Shown here: positions 1 to 12,440 of the stretch, piece after piece | How positions within the stretch are numbered: the first letter of the stretch is position 1 | How the letters are laid out: each line of letters begins with the position of its first letter | DNA from: Brienomyrus brachyistius | Taxonomy: Eukaryota; Chordata; Actinopteri; Osteoglossiformes; Mormyridae | Direction of reading: 5' to 3' | DNA length: 64,000 bases | NCBI RefSeq assembly: GCF_023856365.1 | Contig: NC_064537.1 | Span: 4,933,732-4,997,731 of the forward strand | Notes under the pieces: generated by a model | The model's database searches: none | The model's input: the letters and a program-made list of their open reading frames with translations, nothing else | What the model was told of the DNA's origin: nothing | Program-made: the position numbers and the translations under genes

Positions 1-439
1 ATGGGCTCCCCTGCTGGCCACAGTGTCCCCGTCACTGCACTGGGGCATTGGGATCCACACAGACCACAGGAAGGGCTCCCCTCTTGGCCACAGTGTCCCC
101 GTCACTGCACTGGGGCATTGGGATCCACACAGACCACAGGATGGGCTCCCCTCTTGGCCACAGTGTCCCCGTCACTGCACTGGGGCATTGGGATCCACAC
201 AGACCACAGGATGGGCTCCCCTGCTGGCCACAGTGTCCCCGTCACTGCACTGGGGCATTGGGATCCACACAGACCACAGGATGGGCTCCCCTGCTGGCCA
301 CAGTGTCCCCGTCACTGCACTGGGGCATTGGGATCCACACAGACCACAGGATGGGCTCCCCTGCTGGCCACAGTGTCCCCGTCACTGCACTGGGGCATTG
401 GGATCCACACAGACCACAGGATGGGCTCCCCTGCTGGCC
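1..439. repeat. 70-bp minisatellite, cut by the window edge
   Basis: About 6.3 head-to-tail copies of a 70-bp unit that begins ATGGGCTCCC and contains GGGATCCACACAGACCACAG. Copies differ at only a few sites, such as CTGCTGG versus CTCTTGG, so the array is young or homogenised. The unit has few stops, so three forward frames stay open through the array; none looks like a protein family. The array continues left of the window. Confidence 0.95.
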
Positions 440-2284
440 ACACTAACACCTCGTCCAGCAGCTGCCCAGCTTTAATAGCTGGTCTCTAGCCAGGCCCAAA
501 CCTGTTTAGCTTCAGATGGATTAGCTAGTCTGAACTGCAGGTGGCATGGATGCTGACAATAAGATAACCTGCTGGAATAGCTCAGCAAGCCTCCATTTCT
601 CTTTGCTTATTTCTTTTTATGGGGTTAGGTATTGAGGAGCAAGCAGTTGAATCGTGACCGCCTGCCTCTCCTCCCACCAGCAGGGGGTGCCGCCCCAGCC
701 TCTTGATCAGCAAACTGCAAGCGATTGAGGTTTCCCCCCCAACCCACAAAACTTGAAAGAGAACCTGAAAGAATCTGGTGTACCTGGAGAAATGCTATAT
801 TTATTGTTTATAAAAGAAGACCTATATTCCGACAGAATCCTCATGGTAAGCGATGTCTAAGGGGACCACCAGGTGGCGAAGTGGTTAAGGAGCTCAGGTT
901 GTGGTTGGCGGTTTACAGTTTCAGCATAGACAGGATAAAGCTGTGAGGTCTGTGAATGGCTTTGTGTGAATGTATAAAAATGAAAGCATTTCTTTGGCAG
1001 ATAAGGGAGAATGACAGGCATAGGATAGGGGTAGCTGGGGAGTCATAACCAGGGTAATCTGCTTACACTGCCACCCACAGACTCAATGGCTTCCCTCCCA
1101 CACACCCTTTTTTTCTGAGAAGTTCAGAGGCTCTGAATCAGGATTATGACTTTTTCCACTTAATTGCTGCCAATGATAATTTCACAACACACTGACATTG
1201 GGGCACCCCCGCATAGACTCTCAGTGGTACAATCCAGCAAACTACCCTGGAGCATGGCAGTGATCCAGTCCATTGGGTTCACTGCATCAAGGTGACACTG
1301 CCAGCCTCCTCCATGGCACGGGTGTTGTGTGTGCCATGGTCATGTGACTCTGGTGTTACACCTGGCCACCTGGACGTTGTGCTCGCCTGGAGTGCCCAGG
1401 TTTACACACACACACACACACTGATTGCTAACAGTGGGTCAGACTGACAGATGAAGATGAGATTTTGATGTATTCTGTCTTGGTGACCCTCCTTTTTGCA
1501 TCCAGTGCCCGTCGCCTCATTCCACTGGCTGCCTCATTATCTCCAGTTACCTCTGATGGGCATATTAAGCAGGACCGTTATCATCAGGCTGCCTGATGTG
1601 AGCAGGAGCTACAAGCCGCCAGGCTGAGAAAGAAACTTGTTTAGCCGCCATTTTCTCGGGTAGTGAAGGTCCCTCTCAGCAGACATACACTGTCAGGCAT
1701 GAAGAGCAGGCATATTGTCATGTATGTCAGGCATATTGGAGAGTTTTACCTACCTACCGCTTTTCATGTGAAGTTATGTATCTGCTTCATTAAATTCGAG
1801 AGAGAGACGTAATTTCATCTCTTATGAATTTCTGAAGGGTGCGACCTCTGGGATCCAGCCCACCGCCCGCCCCTCATGGTCTGCCTTGGTTATTTTTAGA
1901 CCTGCCTGCTTACATTTAAACGACCAGTGCCTGGCACTGATGCCAGAAAGACTCTCACACTCGCCTCAGGGTCACGCACCTATGAATTTATGGATTATGG
2001 TATAGTGGGGTGCCATGCCACAGTCACCCCATCTGGGTGAGGGTGCCCACTGAGCCAGCCAGCCAGGGTAACAGACACGGGGATGTGCCTGCAACACAAG
2101 TCCGGGGAGGGCGGGTGTGTAGCCGCTGACAGTGTGAGATGCTGCAATCATTTTTGACTGGGAAATTTTTGAGTCTCTTTTGGGGAGTAGTGCAGTGCTG
2201 GAGCTGTGCATTCCCCTATCTGGGGTCGATTAGCTAAGTCTGTTTGGGAGCAGTCCAGTGCTGAGCCTGACCAGTAACATGTTT
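440..2284. other. Intergenic, no gene seen
   Basis: I find no convincing coding exon here. There is a short (CA)n run near 1403-1420 and a possible SINE head near 862-945. The rest looks like unique sequence. Confidence 0.6.
862..945 (+). repeat. SINE-like head fragment
   Basis: The text GGTGGCGAAGTGGTTAAGGA resembles the tRNA A-box head of fish tRNA-derived SINEs, which typically read GGTGGCNCAGTGGTTAAG. No clear B box or 3' tail follows, so this is at most a decayed fragment. Confidence 0.35.
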
Positions 2285-2590
2285 ACATTGCAGCCTTTGT
2301 CTTGATGTCCTACACACACACACAGACTCATTTCTATGGGCCTAACTCTAATCCCAACATGACGACCTTAACCCCCACCCAGCCCTAACTTTAACCATTA
2401 GCAACCAAGCAAAATACAAGGCTTTTGGCAGTTTTAGTATTTTGATTGCAGACACAGATTTTTATAAAATTGAGTTTCCCCTTGTGGGGGCCGAAAAAAA
2501 AAATGGTCCCCACAACGTTAAATTAACAGGATGTTATCAACAAACAAATATAACCCATACATAACCCAGACACACACACCGTCCTGCGAC
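2285..2590. repeat. Interspersed repeat with GTCCCCAC-type ends
   Basis: Contains a CA run followed by TTTCTATGGGCCTAACTCTA, a string of CCTAACTTTAACC words, and AATGGTCCCCACAACG at the right. This layout is a common dispersed repeat in fish genomes. The family was not confirmed. Confidence 0.5.
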
Positions 2591-3364
2591 TTCACCCCAG
2601 GAAAATATTTTGGGCTGTAGTTTAGATACCCATGACAGATTCTTTTTAATATCGTTTTGTTTTCTTAATGAAGACATTTGCTTTCGAATGCAACAGTCTC
2701 TCCTCAATTTCTCGCTACAGCTCCCTGAAGAGCCGCACGTAGGGACCGGGGGCCCGTCGGCGGGTAAAACATGAGGAGGAACTCCACATGACTGAAGGGA
2801 TGGCGTGCTGGGGGCGCGGAATGAGAAAAGACCCGTCACGCAGCATTTACGTGAGACGCAAGCGAATGAAAAAGGGGAGTAATACACGGGGGGGGCGGGG
2901 GGGGTGATGCTGAGTGTGACTCTACTCGCCTGAGGAGGGAAGCAGAGATAAGGAGCCATTATTGTGTCAAAATACAATAATGTGTATGGATAAGATGGGA
3001 TGATTACTGAGTGAGAGATAACTGTAAATAAAGGTTGGGAGGTGGGGGGGGGGGGGGGGCGGATGATATCAGTTTCTGGCTACCAGTCTACTGCTGTTTC
3101 TGCTCCATCACCGGCATCATTCTCTCCATGCGTTTTTGTGGTGCCCCTAAGGTCACTGCATTAATTATTAAATGAACATGTCTTTATTTAGGAGAATTTT
3201 TTAGGACTCATTCACTCATTTTAGGACTCATATATAAGGGGGGGTGACTTTTTAAGTGGGGTCCCAAAAACAGCAAACCCTCCCCTGTCTGCCACTAACG
3301 GAGAGGAGATACTTTGTGGTTTGTCTGCTCCCATCAGGCCAAGGAGCATCTGGAGCCGGTGACT
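2591..3364. other. Intergenic with poly(G) run
   Basis: No coding exon supported. It includes G-rich stretches at about 2889-2906 and an uninterrupted run of 16 G at 3044-3059. Confidence 0.6.
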
Positions 3365-3372
3365 CCAGTGGA

Positions 3373-3531
3373 CGGCCTGCTGCGGACGGCCTGCTGCGGA
3401 CGGCCTGCTGCGGACGGCCCGCTGCGGACGGCCTGATGAGGACGGCCTGATGAGGACGGCCTGCTGCGGACGGCCTGATGCGGACGGCCTGATGCGGACG
3501 GCCTGCTGCGGACGGCCTGATGAGGACGGCT
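3373..3531. repeat. 14-bp GC-rich minisatellite
   Basis: About 11 copies of a 14-bp unit, CGGCCTGCTGCGGA, alternating with CGGCCTGATGAGGA and CGGCCTGATGCGGA variants. The unit length is not a multiple of three, so the open frames on both strands are repeat artefacts. Confidence 0.93.
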
Positions 3532-4041
3532 GTGCCAGTCGGCAGCTTCACCTGGTATCAGCACATTGCCATCCCCGGGGGCTGTGACCTCACCTTCAGC
3601 CTGTCTATGCTGCACATTCAGTTTGATTCGTCTAAATCCCATTTCACGTGTAACAAGCGCATGACGTCACACAGAGTGTGGTGGACAGTATAAGCAAAAT
3701 CTCAGTGACAGTGTGTTCCTTAGACGGCAATCCACACAGCGTGACCAAACAAACAAACAAATCCTCCCTGAGGATTTCCCATGAATCTTCTGGAAGGTTC
3801 AAATAACAAATAAACGTTGAAACGGTCATTATGTGGAGCTATCAGCCCACCACCATCTGTGATGCGCGCAGAAAAGTCAACAGCTAATGTGTGGATTTGC
3901 TGGACCACAGCGAGCATCCACTGCTGTGGGATCCTTTTCGAGGCCGACTGCCGAGGAGCCGCGGCGGTGATGAGCAAGCAAGCAGAGCCGAGGGTCACCT
4001 GCTGACGCCGGGCAGAGACAGGAGCACATCCCTGCATTGGT

Positions 4042-4230
4042 GGGCTGTCCAGGATTTTACATTTATTTAGCAGACCCTTTCATCCTATTAGATGTACAAC
4101 CGAAAATGTACGTTCTGCCACACTCTGTAGCAATTGGGGTTAAGGATCTTATTTAGGGGGTCTTACAGTGAAACTACTCAGGGATTTGAGCCGGCAACCT
4201 TCTGATCACAAGCACAGTACCCAAAGTCAA
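4042..4230 (-). repeat. tRNA-derived SINE-like copy
   Basis: Read on the minus strand, it has a GTGATCAGAAGGTTGCCGGC B-box-like block, then the ACCCC/AATTGCT middle, then a tail ending in GGGTCTGCTAAATAAATG. The tail GGATAAAAGCATCTGCTAAATAAAT is shared by several other copies in this window (20.2, 28.3, 35.0, 38.5, 47.7 and 63.2 kb). Confidence 0.65.
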
Positions 4231-4423
4231 TGAACCCTAAGTTATGTTTTTCGTTTTCATTGTGTTATTGATAGAGTATATGCTTCTTCTTTGCACCAGG
4301 TACCATACTGTTGGTACTTGTACCTGACTGAAAATTAATAGAAAAGGAGTGTATGGAATTTTTAGTACCAAATGTTTGGTCCCTGGTGAAATGGAAAAGT
4401 ACCAAAAGAGGACAGTAGATGGT

Positions 4424-4497
4424 TGGATGGATGGATGGATGGATGGATGGATGGATGGATGGATGGATGGATGGATGGATGGATGGATGGATGGATG
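4424..4497. repeat. (ATGG)n microsatellite
   Basis: About 18 perfect tetranucleotide units, GGAT/ATGG. Confidence 0.97.
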
Positions 4498-5084
4498 ATT
4501 ATCATTTTAAAATTCTTTCATGAATCACTGTAATCCATTTAGGGACAAAATTGCTTGTCAGCTTTGCCAAATAAAATCTGATCGATTGATGAATTGCACT
4601 CTGGGCAGCGAGATGCTGTCTATTCAAAGCCTCCACAGAAGTTCACTGAGCAGCTATCAACGGGGGGGTGATAATGTGCAGATCTGGGAGACACCCCCGC
4701 TGACGGCTGTCAGTCATTAGTCTGTCTGGTTCTGATGTGTCATTTGGTGTCATTTACTCTGTACTGGGCTTTGTGTGCATGTGAGCCGTAGGTGAGCTGG
4801 CAGGATCAAGGTAGCGCTTAATGTAATGGCCCCACTAATCGCTGAATTTGTGGATAATAAGCTTGCAGCCTTGTTAAACCTGCTTGTGGTTTTCCTAAGA
4901 AAATGAATGAATGTATCATGCATGGCTCTGTCCACCAGGGGGAGCTGTCATCTGCCATGAAAACTGGACTGGACTGAGAGAAACGCTTCAAGCTGTCCAG
5001 GGCTTGTCCATACGAAGAGGACAGCATCACTCCTGCAACCGAGAAAATAATTGAAAAAACGTGCAAAAGCATAAAGATTTACGG
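4498..5084. other. Intergenic, no gene seen
   Basis: No conserved protein signature or recognisable repeat was found. Confidence 0.55.
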
Positions 5085-5545
5085 GGGGGTCGGGTGGGCG
5101 TCACATGGGACTGACAGGTATAGTCTGTACATGACAGTGACTATAAAACAACACAGACAAAGGAAAACAACAAAGGGAAGCAAGGAAGAGGGGGATGGGT
5201 AGGGATGGTAAATGAGGGGAAGTGAGCTCTTCAAATCCGAGAGCGCAACTGAGCCCACGCAAGGACGAGTGGGTGGTGGGGGGAGGGGGGGGCGCAGGTG
5301 GAACAAGGGATTCGGCGGAAGTGAAGAACGAAGCAGAGAGGAGGAACAGAGAAGGAGATTGAGTCCTTTGAGCATAGATTACGACGCAGATGAGATTGAG
5401 GGAAAAAGGGTGACACTTCTAGTCGGGATGGAGAGAACATCGCAATAAAATGGTGCAGAGGAGGGAAGGAGAGCGAGGGAGAGAGGAGGAAGAAGCGGAA
5501 GGGAGTAGGGGAGGATTTGAAGGACGCAAAGAAAGCCGGGTGCAT
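5085..5545. repeat. Purine-rich tract
   Basis: Strong strand asymmetry: long stretches are almost only A and G on the plus strand (for example 5265-5365 and 5440-5545). This creates spurious open frames of Ser/Pro/Leu-rich sequence on the minus strand. No motif repeats exactly. Confidence 0.6.
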
Positions 5546-7266
5546 GGATCACAGTGAGAAGCCAACACATGTATTGATGAAATTCATATCCTGCAAGTAG
5601 GACAGCTGAAGTTGTAGAAATGTCTTAGTATAAACTTAGTATTTATTAATAACTGTGAGGAAAGTAATGAGTCACCTGCTCACTGTGCTCAAAATATCAA
5701 TCACATCTGCCCCAAGAAATAATTTTAAGCACCATTACGCAATGACGTTGATTCAGTTCACCGTGTTCCTTACACCTACAGAAGAACTCACATTGGATGT
5801 AGCAATTGGATTAAAGGAAGGCAGTGATTGGCTTATGTTGCTGCTGGAGGCGGGCCACACCGCCAGGGCAGGTGCAAGAGGGTCCATACAGGGTCGAACT
5901 GCAGGGCATCCCACAGAAGTGGGTCTGGTCAGAATTTGTCTCCCCTTATTGCGGAACTAAGCAGTTAGATCCCGGTGGGATTTGGGGTTGTGTCCCAGCT
6001 GGTGAGGGAAGGCGCGGTTCAGCCTGTTTGTTTCGGCGTGAGAATGTCATCCTCGCAGAAGGTCATCACAGCAAACTTCAGCAGGGCTGTTATTCGGCTC
6101 AGCTGTCCAATCAGTGATGACCCCTGCCCCCAACGTTCACCATCAGGTGAGATTAAAAGGTGTGGATAAGTTATCCTCGTCTCACCGGGTTGCTGCTTCT
6201 GCTCCATATGCAGGGCAGGGTTTATTGATTCTGGGGCCCTACTTAAAGAAGAGGTCCCTTTGGGGCCCCTAACCCTCCCACTCAGTGTAGTGAATGCTTG
6301 TGGACACCAGGGGGCCCTCAAACCTCAGGGGCCGACTGAGTGGTGGTAAACAGTACCAGCATCCACGTAACATGAATCTGTTTCACAGTGTTTTAAGGAC
6401 GGTGCCAATCTTCGCCTTGATTATAAAGTGGGGAGAACGCAGACACACAGAGACACGCATGTTTGCGAAACAACGCCGGCTGTAGATTCCCTCCCTAAGC
6501 TAAGAGGGTCCTCTGCTCTGTCTGACTGCTGTGGATGGCTCACTCTGGTCTGACCTCTGCCCTGCCGTCCGTGACCGAACTGACAGAACGTGGCTGCTTT
6601 GCCTCGACCGCTGCGGTCTCACCGCACCACTCGGACCCGTGAGGCTCGCCGGGGGTGAGATGACGGAGATTTTGAAATTTCACAGCGGTCTTTCTCAGCT
6701 GCTCTCGCAAACGAAGGAGGCGTTCTGTCAAGTTGGTGTTCCTGCCAAGAAGCCAATGGTTCTGACGGCTTCCTGGTGACTGTCTGCGTACAGTTCGTGA
6801 CCCAGAGCTCACGGCAAACAGAGGAGTGTGGATCGTGTCCTATTCCTGTGCTGATACCAGCCACCAGCCATCCTCCAGGATGTATCTGTCAGAAATAGAC
6901 GTTTGTTTGGGTTTGTGAGCGGCAGATTTGCCCTGGAGTATCAGAGGTACTGTTAGTCGGCTGGGTGGATGGAGTTTAGCTTATCCTGTTGCCGGCCCAA
7001 AGCATCCATACTGCCCATCCAGGTCATTCCCTTCACAAACCACCCCCCTCAACAGCTTCTGAGAGCTTGGCTGTAATTGGGTGTAATTGAGCAGACGCCT
7101 CTGTCCGTACATAACACACTGAACTGATTACTCACCTTACTTCTCAGGTTAGGTTAAATACCCTGTCTGGAGATGAAACAGTGTCCTCCCCCATGGACTA
7201 CCAGAATGACCCATCCTACCGATGTGAATGAGTGACAGAGGTTATTAGAAAAAAAAGCTATTTCTT
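5546..7266. other. Intergenic, no gene seen
   Basis: Several short frames exist, but none shows a domain, paired splice sites or composition suggesting coding. Around 6205-6330 there are paired GGGGCCCTA / GGGGGCCCT words that may be a decayed MITE. Confidence 0.5.
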
Positions 7267-7632
7267 AATTTGAGTCACAGACCCGATTTCAAGGACAGCT
7301 GATTTGAGTCACAAGCCTGATTTGAAGGACAGCTAATTTGAGTTACAAGCCTGATTTGAAGGACAGCTTATTTGAGTCACAAGCCTGATTTGAAGGACAG
7401 CTGATTTGAGTCACAAGCCTGATTTGAAGGACAGCTGATTTGAGTCACAAGCCTGATTTGAAGGACAGCTGATTTGAGTTACAAGCCTGATTTGAAGGAC
7501 AGCTGATTTGAGTCACAGGACTGATTTGAAGGACAGCTGATTTGAGTCACAAACCGGATTTGAAGGACAGCTGATTTGAGTCACAGAACTGATTTGAAGG
7601 ACAGCTGATTTGAGTCACAAACCAGATTTGAG
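7267..7632. repeat. 34-bp minisatellite
   Basis: About 10.7 copies of a 34-bp unit that starts GATTTGAGTCACAAGCCTGA and ends GGACAGCT. The units are contiguous with no spacers. The outer copies are more diverged than the central ones. Confidence 0.95.
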
Positions 7633-8062
7633 GAGGATTGATTTGTTCCCTTTGGTCAGTGTCAGGAAGAACTGGCTATAGTCCCATTTCTGTAGGAAAT
7701 TATACAACTACTAATACATATTGAGTATGTAGATAGAGGGAGTTCTATAAGTGGTATGTTTTCTATATAAAGGTGTACATTTGTCACTCACAGATCCGTA
7801 TCACACTAATGCTCCAGCAGACATGTGCAGATATGGTGAAAACTTCAGAATTGTTAGCAGCTTCTGTTCACAGTGACCAAATAAGGGTGAAGCCAGCTTG
7901 GTGGTGGGGGGGGCACACACGTGAGGGGGGGTGGCAGGGCAGACGGTGGCAGTCAGCAGGAGACTCGGGGGAGTAGCTCAGCGGACGGCAGGGCGAGTCA
8001 CGACATCACTTCCTGCTGTCTGCTGGACAGGACCATCCACACAGGGATGGAATAGTGCCTGA

Positions 8063-8063
<1 letters not shown>

Positions 8064-8096
<33 letters not shown>

Positions 8097-8275
8097 ACAA
8101 AATTGTAAAAGACATTTTATATCAGTCCTTGAGTGTGTATGCTTTTATTCCTGTTTGTTTGTGTGTGCGTGTGTGGTGTAATTTCACCTCTGTGTGTGTG
8201 TGTGTGGTGTACCTTTATTCCTGTTTATATGTGTGTGTGCGTGTGTGTGTGTGTGGTGTAACTTCACCTCTGTGT

Positions 8276-8341
<66 letters not shown>
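8064..8341. repeat. (GT)n microsatellite cluster
   Basis: Three or more GT arrays separated by short duplicated blocks containing TTTATTCCTGTTT and GTGTAATTTCACCTC, so part of the interval is itself a compound duplication. The longest perfect run is at about 8281-8340. Confidence 0.95.
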
Positions 8342-8344
<3 letters not shown>

Positions 8345-8787
8345 AAAGTTAAATCCACTCGGCATCTCTTTTGCTACATGCTTTTAATATAATTAGCTGT
8401 TTAACCTTCCATGCAGCTCCCTGTAAAGGATACTGCCGTAACCCTTACAATGGTTGAGACAGGAGGGGCCCAAGGCTAATGACCTGCCAGCCCCCCATCC
8501 AGGAAGTGGCGAGACAGGGGTGACAGCGGGAGGATGGGGGACATCTGGAAGGCTGTGACCCGTTGTCACCCCCCCTGCTGGCGACTGGATGCTACGGTGG
8601 TTCCTTCGGACAGCAACTTGGCATGACCTCTAGGACTTAATTTATTTAAAAATCCTCTTTACCTTCTGCCTCCTGCATATGCTGTGGTTGTGCATGATTG
8701 GTCAGGATTTCTGCTCATGGGCCGTGATGTCACCCCCGAGGGACGCATTTCCAGGAGTGACATCATTTTAGAACAGCAGCTGGTTTT

Positions 8788-9130
8788 ACAGCTCTGGAAA
8801 AAATGAAGAGACCACTATATTTTTGAAGTGTCTTATTTTTAAAATCTGGTTTAACCCTGGTTCTGCTGGCAGAAGGCTACACTGGGCAGCAAGATCCTTC
8901 CATGTTCAAAGTTTCTAAGACAGCAGCACAGAAGGATACAGTGAAGCAGGAGAACAAGCAGAAACCAGCCACAAAGAGGGCAGAAGTGACTTTCTAATGG
9001 CAGAGATGACTGTTAACTCATCTCACAGTTTCTCATGAATGACATGAAGTGACCTTCAAAAGGAATGGGAAACAGTAAGTGTAGGTGTGCAGTGCACTCC
9101 TAAGATAGTTCATATCAGGCTACATATTAT
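8788..9130 (+). mobile_element. Tc1/mariner-like element, decayed left part
   Basis: Begins ACAGCTCTGGAAAAAATGAAGAGACCAC, a terminal sequence I recognise from fish Tc1-type elements. It continues through a broken reading frame with short coding-like stretches such as QKEWETVSVGVQC. Stops and shifts interrupt it, and no matching right terminus is visible. Confidence 0.6.
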
Positions 9131-10030
9131 TCACAGACACACACCCGTAAATTTAGAATTGAGTGAAACAAAAATTGCGCCGTGCTCTCTTCATTTTGTC
9201 CCCAGCTGTGTATTTGCATCGGTGGACAGGTTGTGTGTTTCGAGGGGTGATCTGAATGAACCCGGTTTGTGGCTTGTTCAGGAACACAGTGCTGGCTGCA
9301 TGTGCCCACGCCTGGTTCTCCCCTTACATGCCGTGAGCCCAGCTCAGGGACCGTTTGTTGTCCTACTTTGTATTTTTTCCCAGTTACCTGCTTCAGACTG
9401 AGTTTCACTTGCTGCAGCCTTAGTCCCAGTTTGAAGGATTTTTATAGACCTGCCAGCTTTGTAGCCCAGTTTCCAACCTCAGCCACAAGGTCGCAGCCCA
9501 TTTGTTGCTCGTCTGTGACCAGTGGAGTTGAAACCATTCGGTGAGGGACCTCAGCTCGGAGTATCAGTGTCAGGAATACATCCCATGTTCTGTTTCTAGC
9601 TGGGTTTTCTTCAGAACATCCCAAAATTTTCCTGTTCTACTCAGGAAAAACAGGTGCCGATGAAGAAAAAATGTTTTCATCTAGTACCCAGACAAGCTCT
9701 GTTGGGATATGTGCAACCACTCTAGTAATTGTATATCTATGCCCCCCCATTCTGCATATTAGCCTATGCCTCCCATACACCAGTAAAGGTGACTAAGCTC
9801 AGATCCATTCCTCAGATCAGTGTTGAAAAAAATTGATTTTACAGGCTGTGTAAATGATGATTTTAGGAGCACCACACAGGGTCCCAGGGTCATGCACCTC
9901 CAACATTGTGTTTGCCAGGGTTCAAAGCCAAGGGAAGCTGGATTTATTTAGTAATTTAGTAACTGTGTCACCATTATGATATCAATCCATTTTGGACTGA
10001 CACTCACATCGGAAGATATGGCACCATCTC
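9131..10030. other. Intergenic, no gene seen
   Basis: Short overlapping frames on both strands near 9269-9624 lack domain signatures or splice context. No repeat was recognised. Confidence 0.55.
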
Positions 10031-10034
10031 ATCC

Positions 10035-10960
10035 AGTTGTGAGATGTGAGTCACTGCGATTACTGGGCAGCTCCACCCATTCATCTTCCTACTGAGTATC
10101 CTGGTTATGTTCAGGAGGGACAGGGAGTCTATCCCACGCACACAGGATCAGCAGAGGAGTTACGCGGGACAGAGGGACATAGATCAGCAGAGGAGTTACG
10201 CGGGACAGAGGGACATAGATCAGCAGAGGAGTTATGTGGGACAGAGGGACATAGATCAGCAGAGGAGTTATGCAGGACAGAGGGACATAGATCAGCAGAG
10301 GAGTTATGCGGGACAGAGGGACATAGATCAGCAGAGGAGTTATGTGGGACAGAGGGACATAGATCAGCAGAGGAGTTATGCAGGACAGAGGGACATAGAT
10401 CAGCAGAGGAGTTATGCGGGACAGAGGGACATAGATCAGCAGAGGAGTTATGCGGGACAGAGGGACATAGATCAGCAGAGGAGTTATGCGGGACAGAGGG
10501 ACATAGATCAGCAGAGGAGTTATGCGGGACAGAGGGACATAGATCAGCAGAGGAATTAAGCGGGACAGAGGGACATAGATCAGCAGAGGAGTTATGTGAG
10601 ACAGAGGGACATAGATCAGCAGAGGAGTTATGCGGGACAGAGGGACATAGATCAGCAGAGGAGTTATGCGGGACAGAGGGACATAGATCAGCAGAGGAGT
10701 TATGCGGGACAGAGGGACATAGATCAGCAGAGGAGTTATGCGGGACAGAGGGACATAGATCAGCAGAGGAGTTATGCGGGACAGAGGGACATAGATCAGC
10801 AGAGGAGTTATGCGGGACAGAGGGACATAGATCAGCAGAGGAGTTATGCGGGACAGAGGGTTATAGTTGCACCAGGGGCATCGGAAATAGGGAGACGGGG
10901 GAGGGGTGTGTCCCCCCAATACTGGCAGATTTCACCCTCTCTTCTTCCCAAAAAATAAAC
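10035..10960 (+). repeat. CCATCC-type repeat invaded by a 36-bp minisatellite
   Basis: The left flank (ATTCATCTTCC...GTATCCTGG...GTCTATCCC) matches the 5' part of the interspersed repeat seen whole at about 53.16 kb. From about 10146 to 10862 it is replaced by about 20 near-perfect copies of a 36-bp unit, GATCAGCAGAGGAGTTATGC followed by GGGACAGAGGGACATA. Because 36 is a multiple of three and the unit lacks stops in several frames, long repetitive frames run on both strands. I regard these as artefacts. Confidence 0.88.
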
Positions 10961-11389
10961 ATGAACAGAAATCTATTTAGGGCTGAACGATACTGAAAAA
11001 AAAATCAAATTGAAATATTTTCAGGTTTCGCTATAACTGTTCATAACTGCACCTTTTGCTGTCATGATTTGATAAGATTAATTAATAACATGTTCCTTAT
11101 CTGTCGTTGTGAATCCACACATTACTGAGGCCAATTCGCTCCACATACAGAGTGGCATGAGGGCAAAGACTACACTCTCTTATATCAGAGAAAATCATTT
11201 TATCATATGGGTCAGTTTATTTTTATTGGTTAAGTTATGATTAGATGTGAAAAAGCACATTAAACAGTGTTAGTCTTATTTTAAATGATGAAATCTTTCC
11301 AGCTGAAACACTAGCTGAAGTAGGGTTTGAGGTTTCACAACCTAAATATGCTCGGCCTGGTGGCCAATCCTCACTGATTGCACATTGCA
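10961..11389. other. Intergenic, AT-rich
   Basis: No gene or clear repeat was found. Confidence 0.5.
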
Positions 11390-12440
11390 TCAGTAAGAGC
11401 CGAGTGTGAAGGTTGAATTAACAGAGCAATAGTACAGCTGTACATACAATATTGCAATCCAGACAACACAAAGGGAGATGTATCAGAGTACATAAGAGGA
11501 TAAATTGATGGTGCACGTCTCGCTGGTGCATCTGTGACCAGGACAGGAAGTCTTTGTGTTGTACCGAGAGCCACGGTATCCAGGGTAATATCGGCGTACA
11601 GTCGTGAAGGATGGATCACATCCAGCAGTAGTAACTGTGGACACAAGAGGAAGCCGTCTGAAAGGGTTGTTCCAAGTACTAACCTGGATTGTACCCAATA
11701 AACATTAAACCGCAGCTGCCTAACTCACTGTAGAATTACACGCACACCTTGACTCTCTTGTTCCCATCAACCCGTTCATCGGAACCTCCACAGGGTCAAC
11801 ATTCATGGTCGGGGCTCTATAGCCAAACCTTTGGTGGCTCGAGACACTGCCAAACATGGGTTTCAATGGTACCAGCAGTGCAAATATTGGGCTGTGGACA
11901 ATGCGAAACATGTATTGTTCTCTGATGAGTCCACCGTCACAGTCTTCCCCACATCTGGTAGAGTTATGGTGTAGAGAAACCCCAAACGGGTAGATGAGTC
12001 ATGGTTTAGGCTGCAGTATCATGGCATTCTCTAGGTACACTGATTGTTCTAGATGGGCACGTCACAGCGAAGGACTACTGATGCATTCTGGAGAACCATG
12101 TTCACCTGTTGGTTCAAACATTGTACCCTGAAGGTGCTGTGGTGTATCAGGATGATAATGCACCGATACACACAGTGAGACTGGTGACAGAGAGGTTTGA
12201 TGAAAGTGAAGCTGAACATCTCCCGTGACTTGCACAGCCACCAGATCTGAATATTATTGAGCCACTTTGGGGTGTTTCAGAGGATCGAGTCAGAAGACGT
12301 TTCCCCTCCACCGGCATCACATAGTGACCTGACCAATGTTCTGCAAGAGGAACGGCTCAGAATCTCTCTGGCCACCGTGCAGGACTGGAATCTTCATTCC
12401 AAAGACGAACTGATGCTGTATTGGTTAAAATCATAACAAT
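11390..12440 (+). mobile_element. Tc1-like DNA transposon, dead transposase
   Basis: A degenerate Tc1/mariner transposase reads across this interval on the plus strand. The N-terminal helix-turn-helix is recognisable from about 11511 (ARLAGASVT, then RATVSRVISAYS, then GHKRKPSER). Further on come VLFSDEST, DNAPIHTVRL, RFDESEAEHL, NIIEPLWG and the C-terminal block EDRVRRRFPP. Several stops and frame changes (for example in GRVMV*RNPK) make it non-functional. In Tc1 elements these blocks flank the DDE catalytic residues. Terminal inverted repeats are not clear, so the outer limits are approximate. Confidence 0.9.

Noticed and set aside
5079..5570. Overlapping 60-100 codon frames
   Set aside because: They arise from strand composition bias in a purine-rich tract.
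7267..7632. Possible CRISPR array (34-bp direct repeats)
   Set aside because: The units are contiguous with no spacers, and the setting is a vertebrate genome. It is a minisatellite.
10046..10996. 316-codon forward frame and 276-codon reverse frame
   Set aside because: Both run through the 36-bp minisatellite. The unit length is a multiple of three and lacks stops, so open frames are expected without coding.
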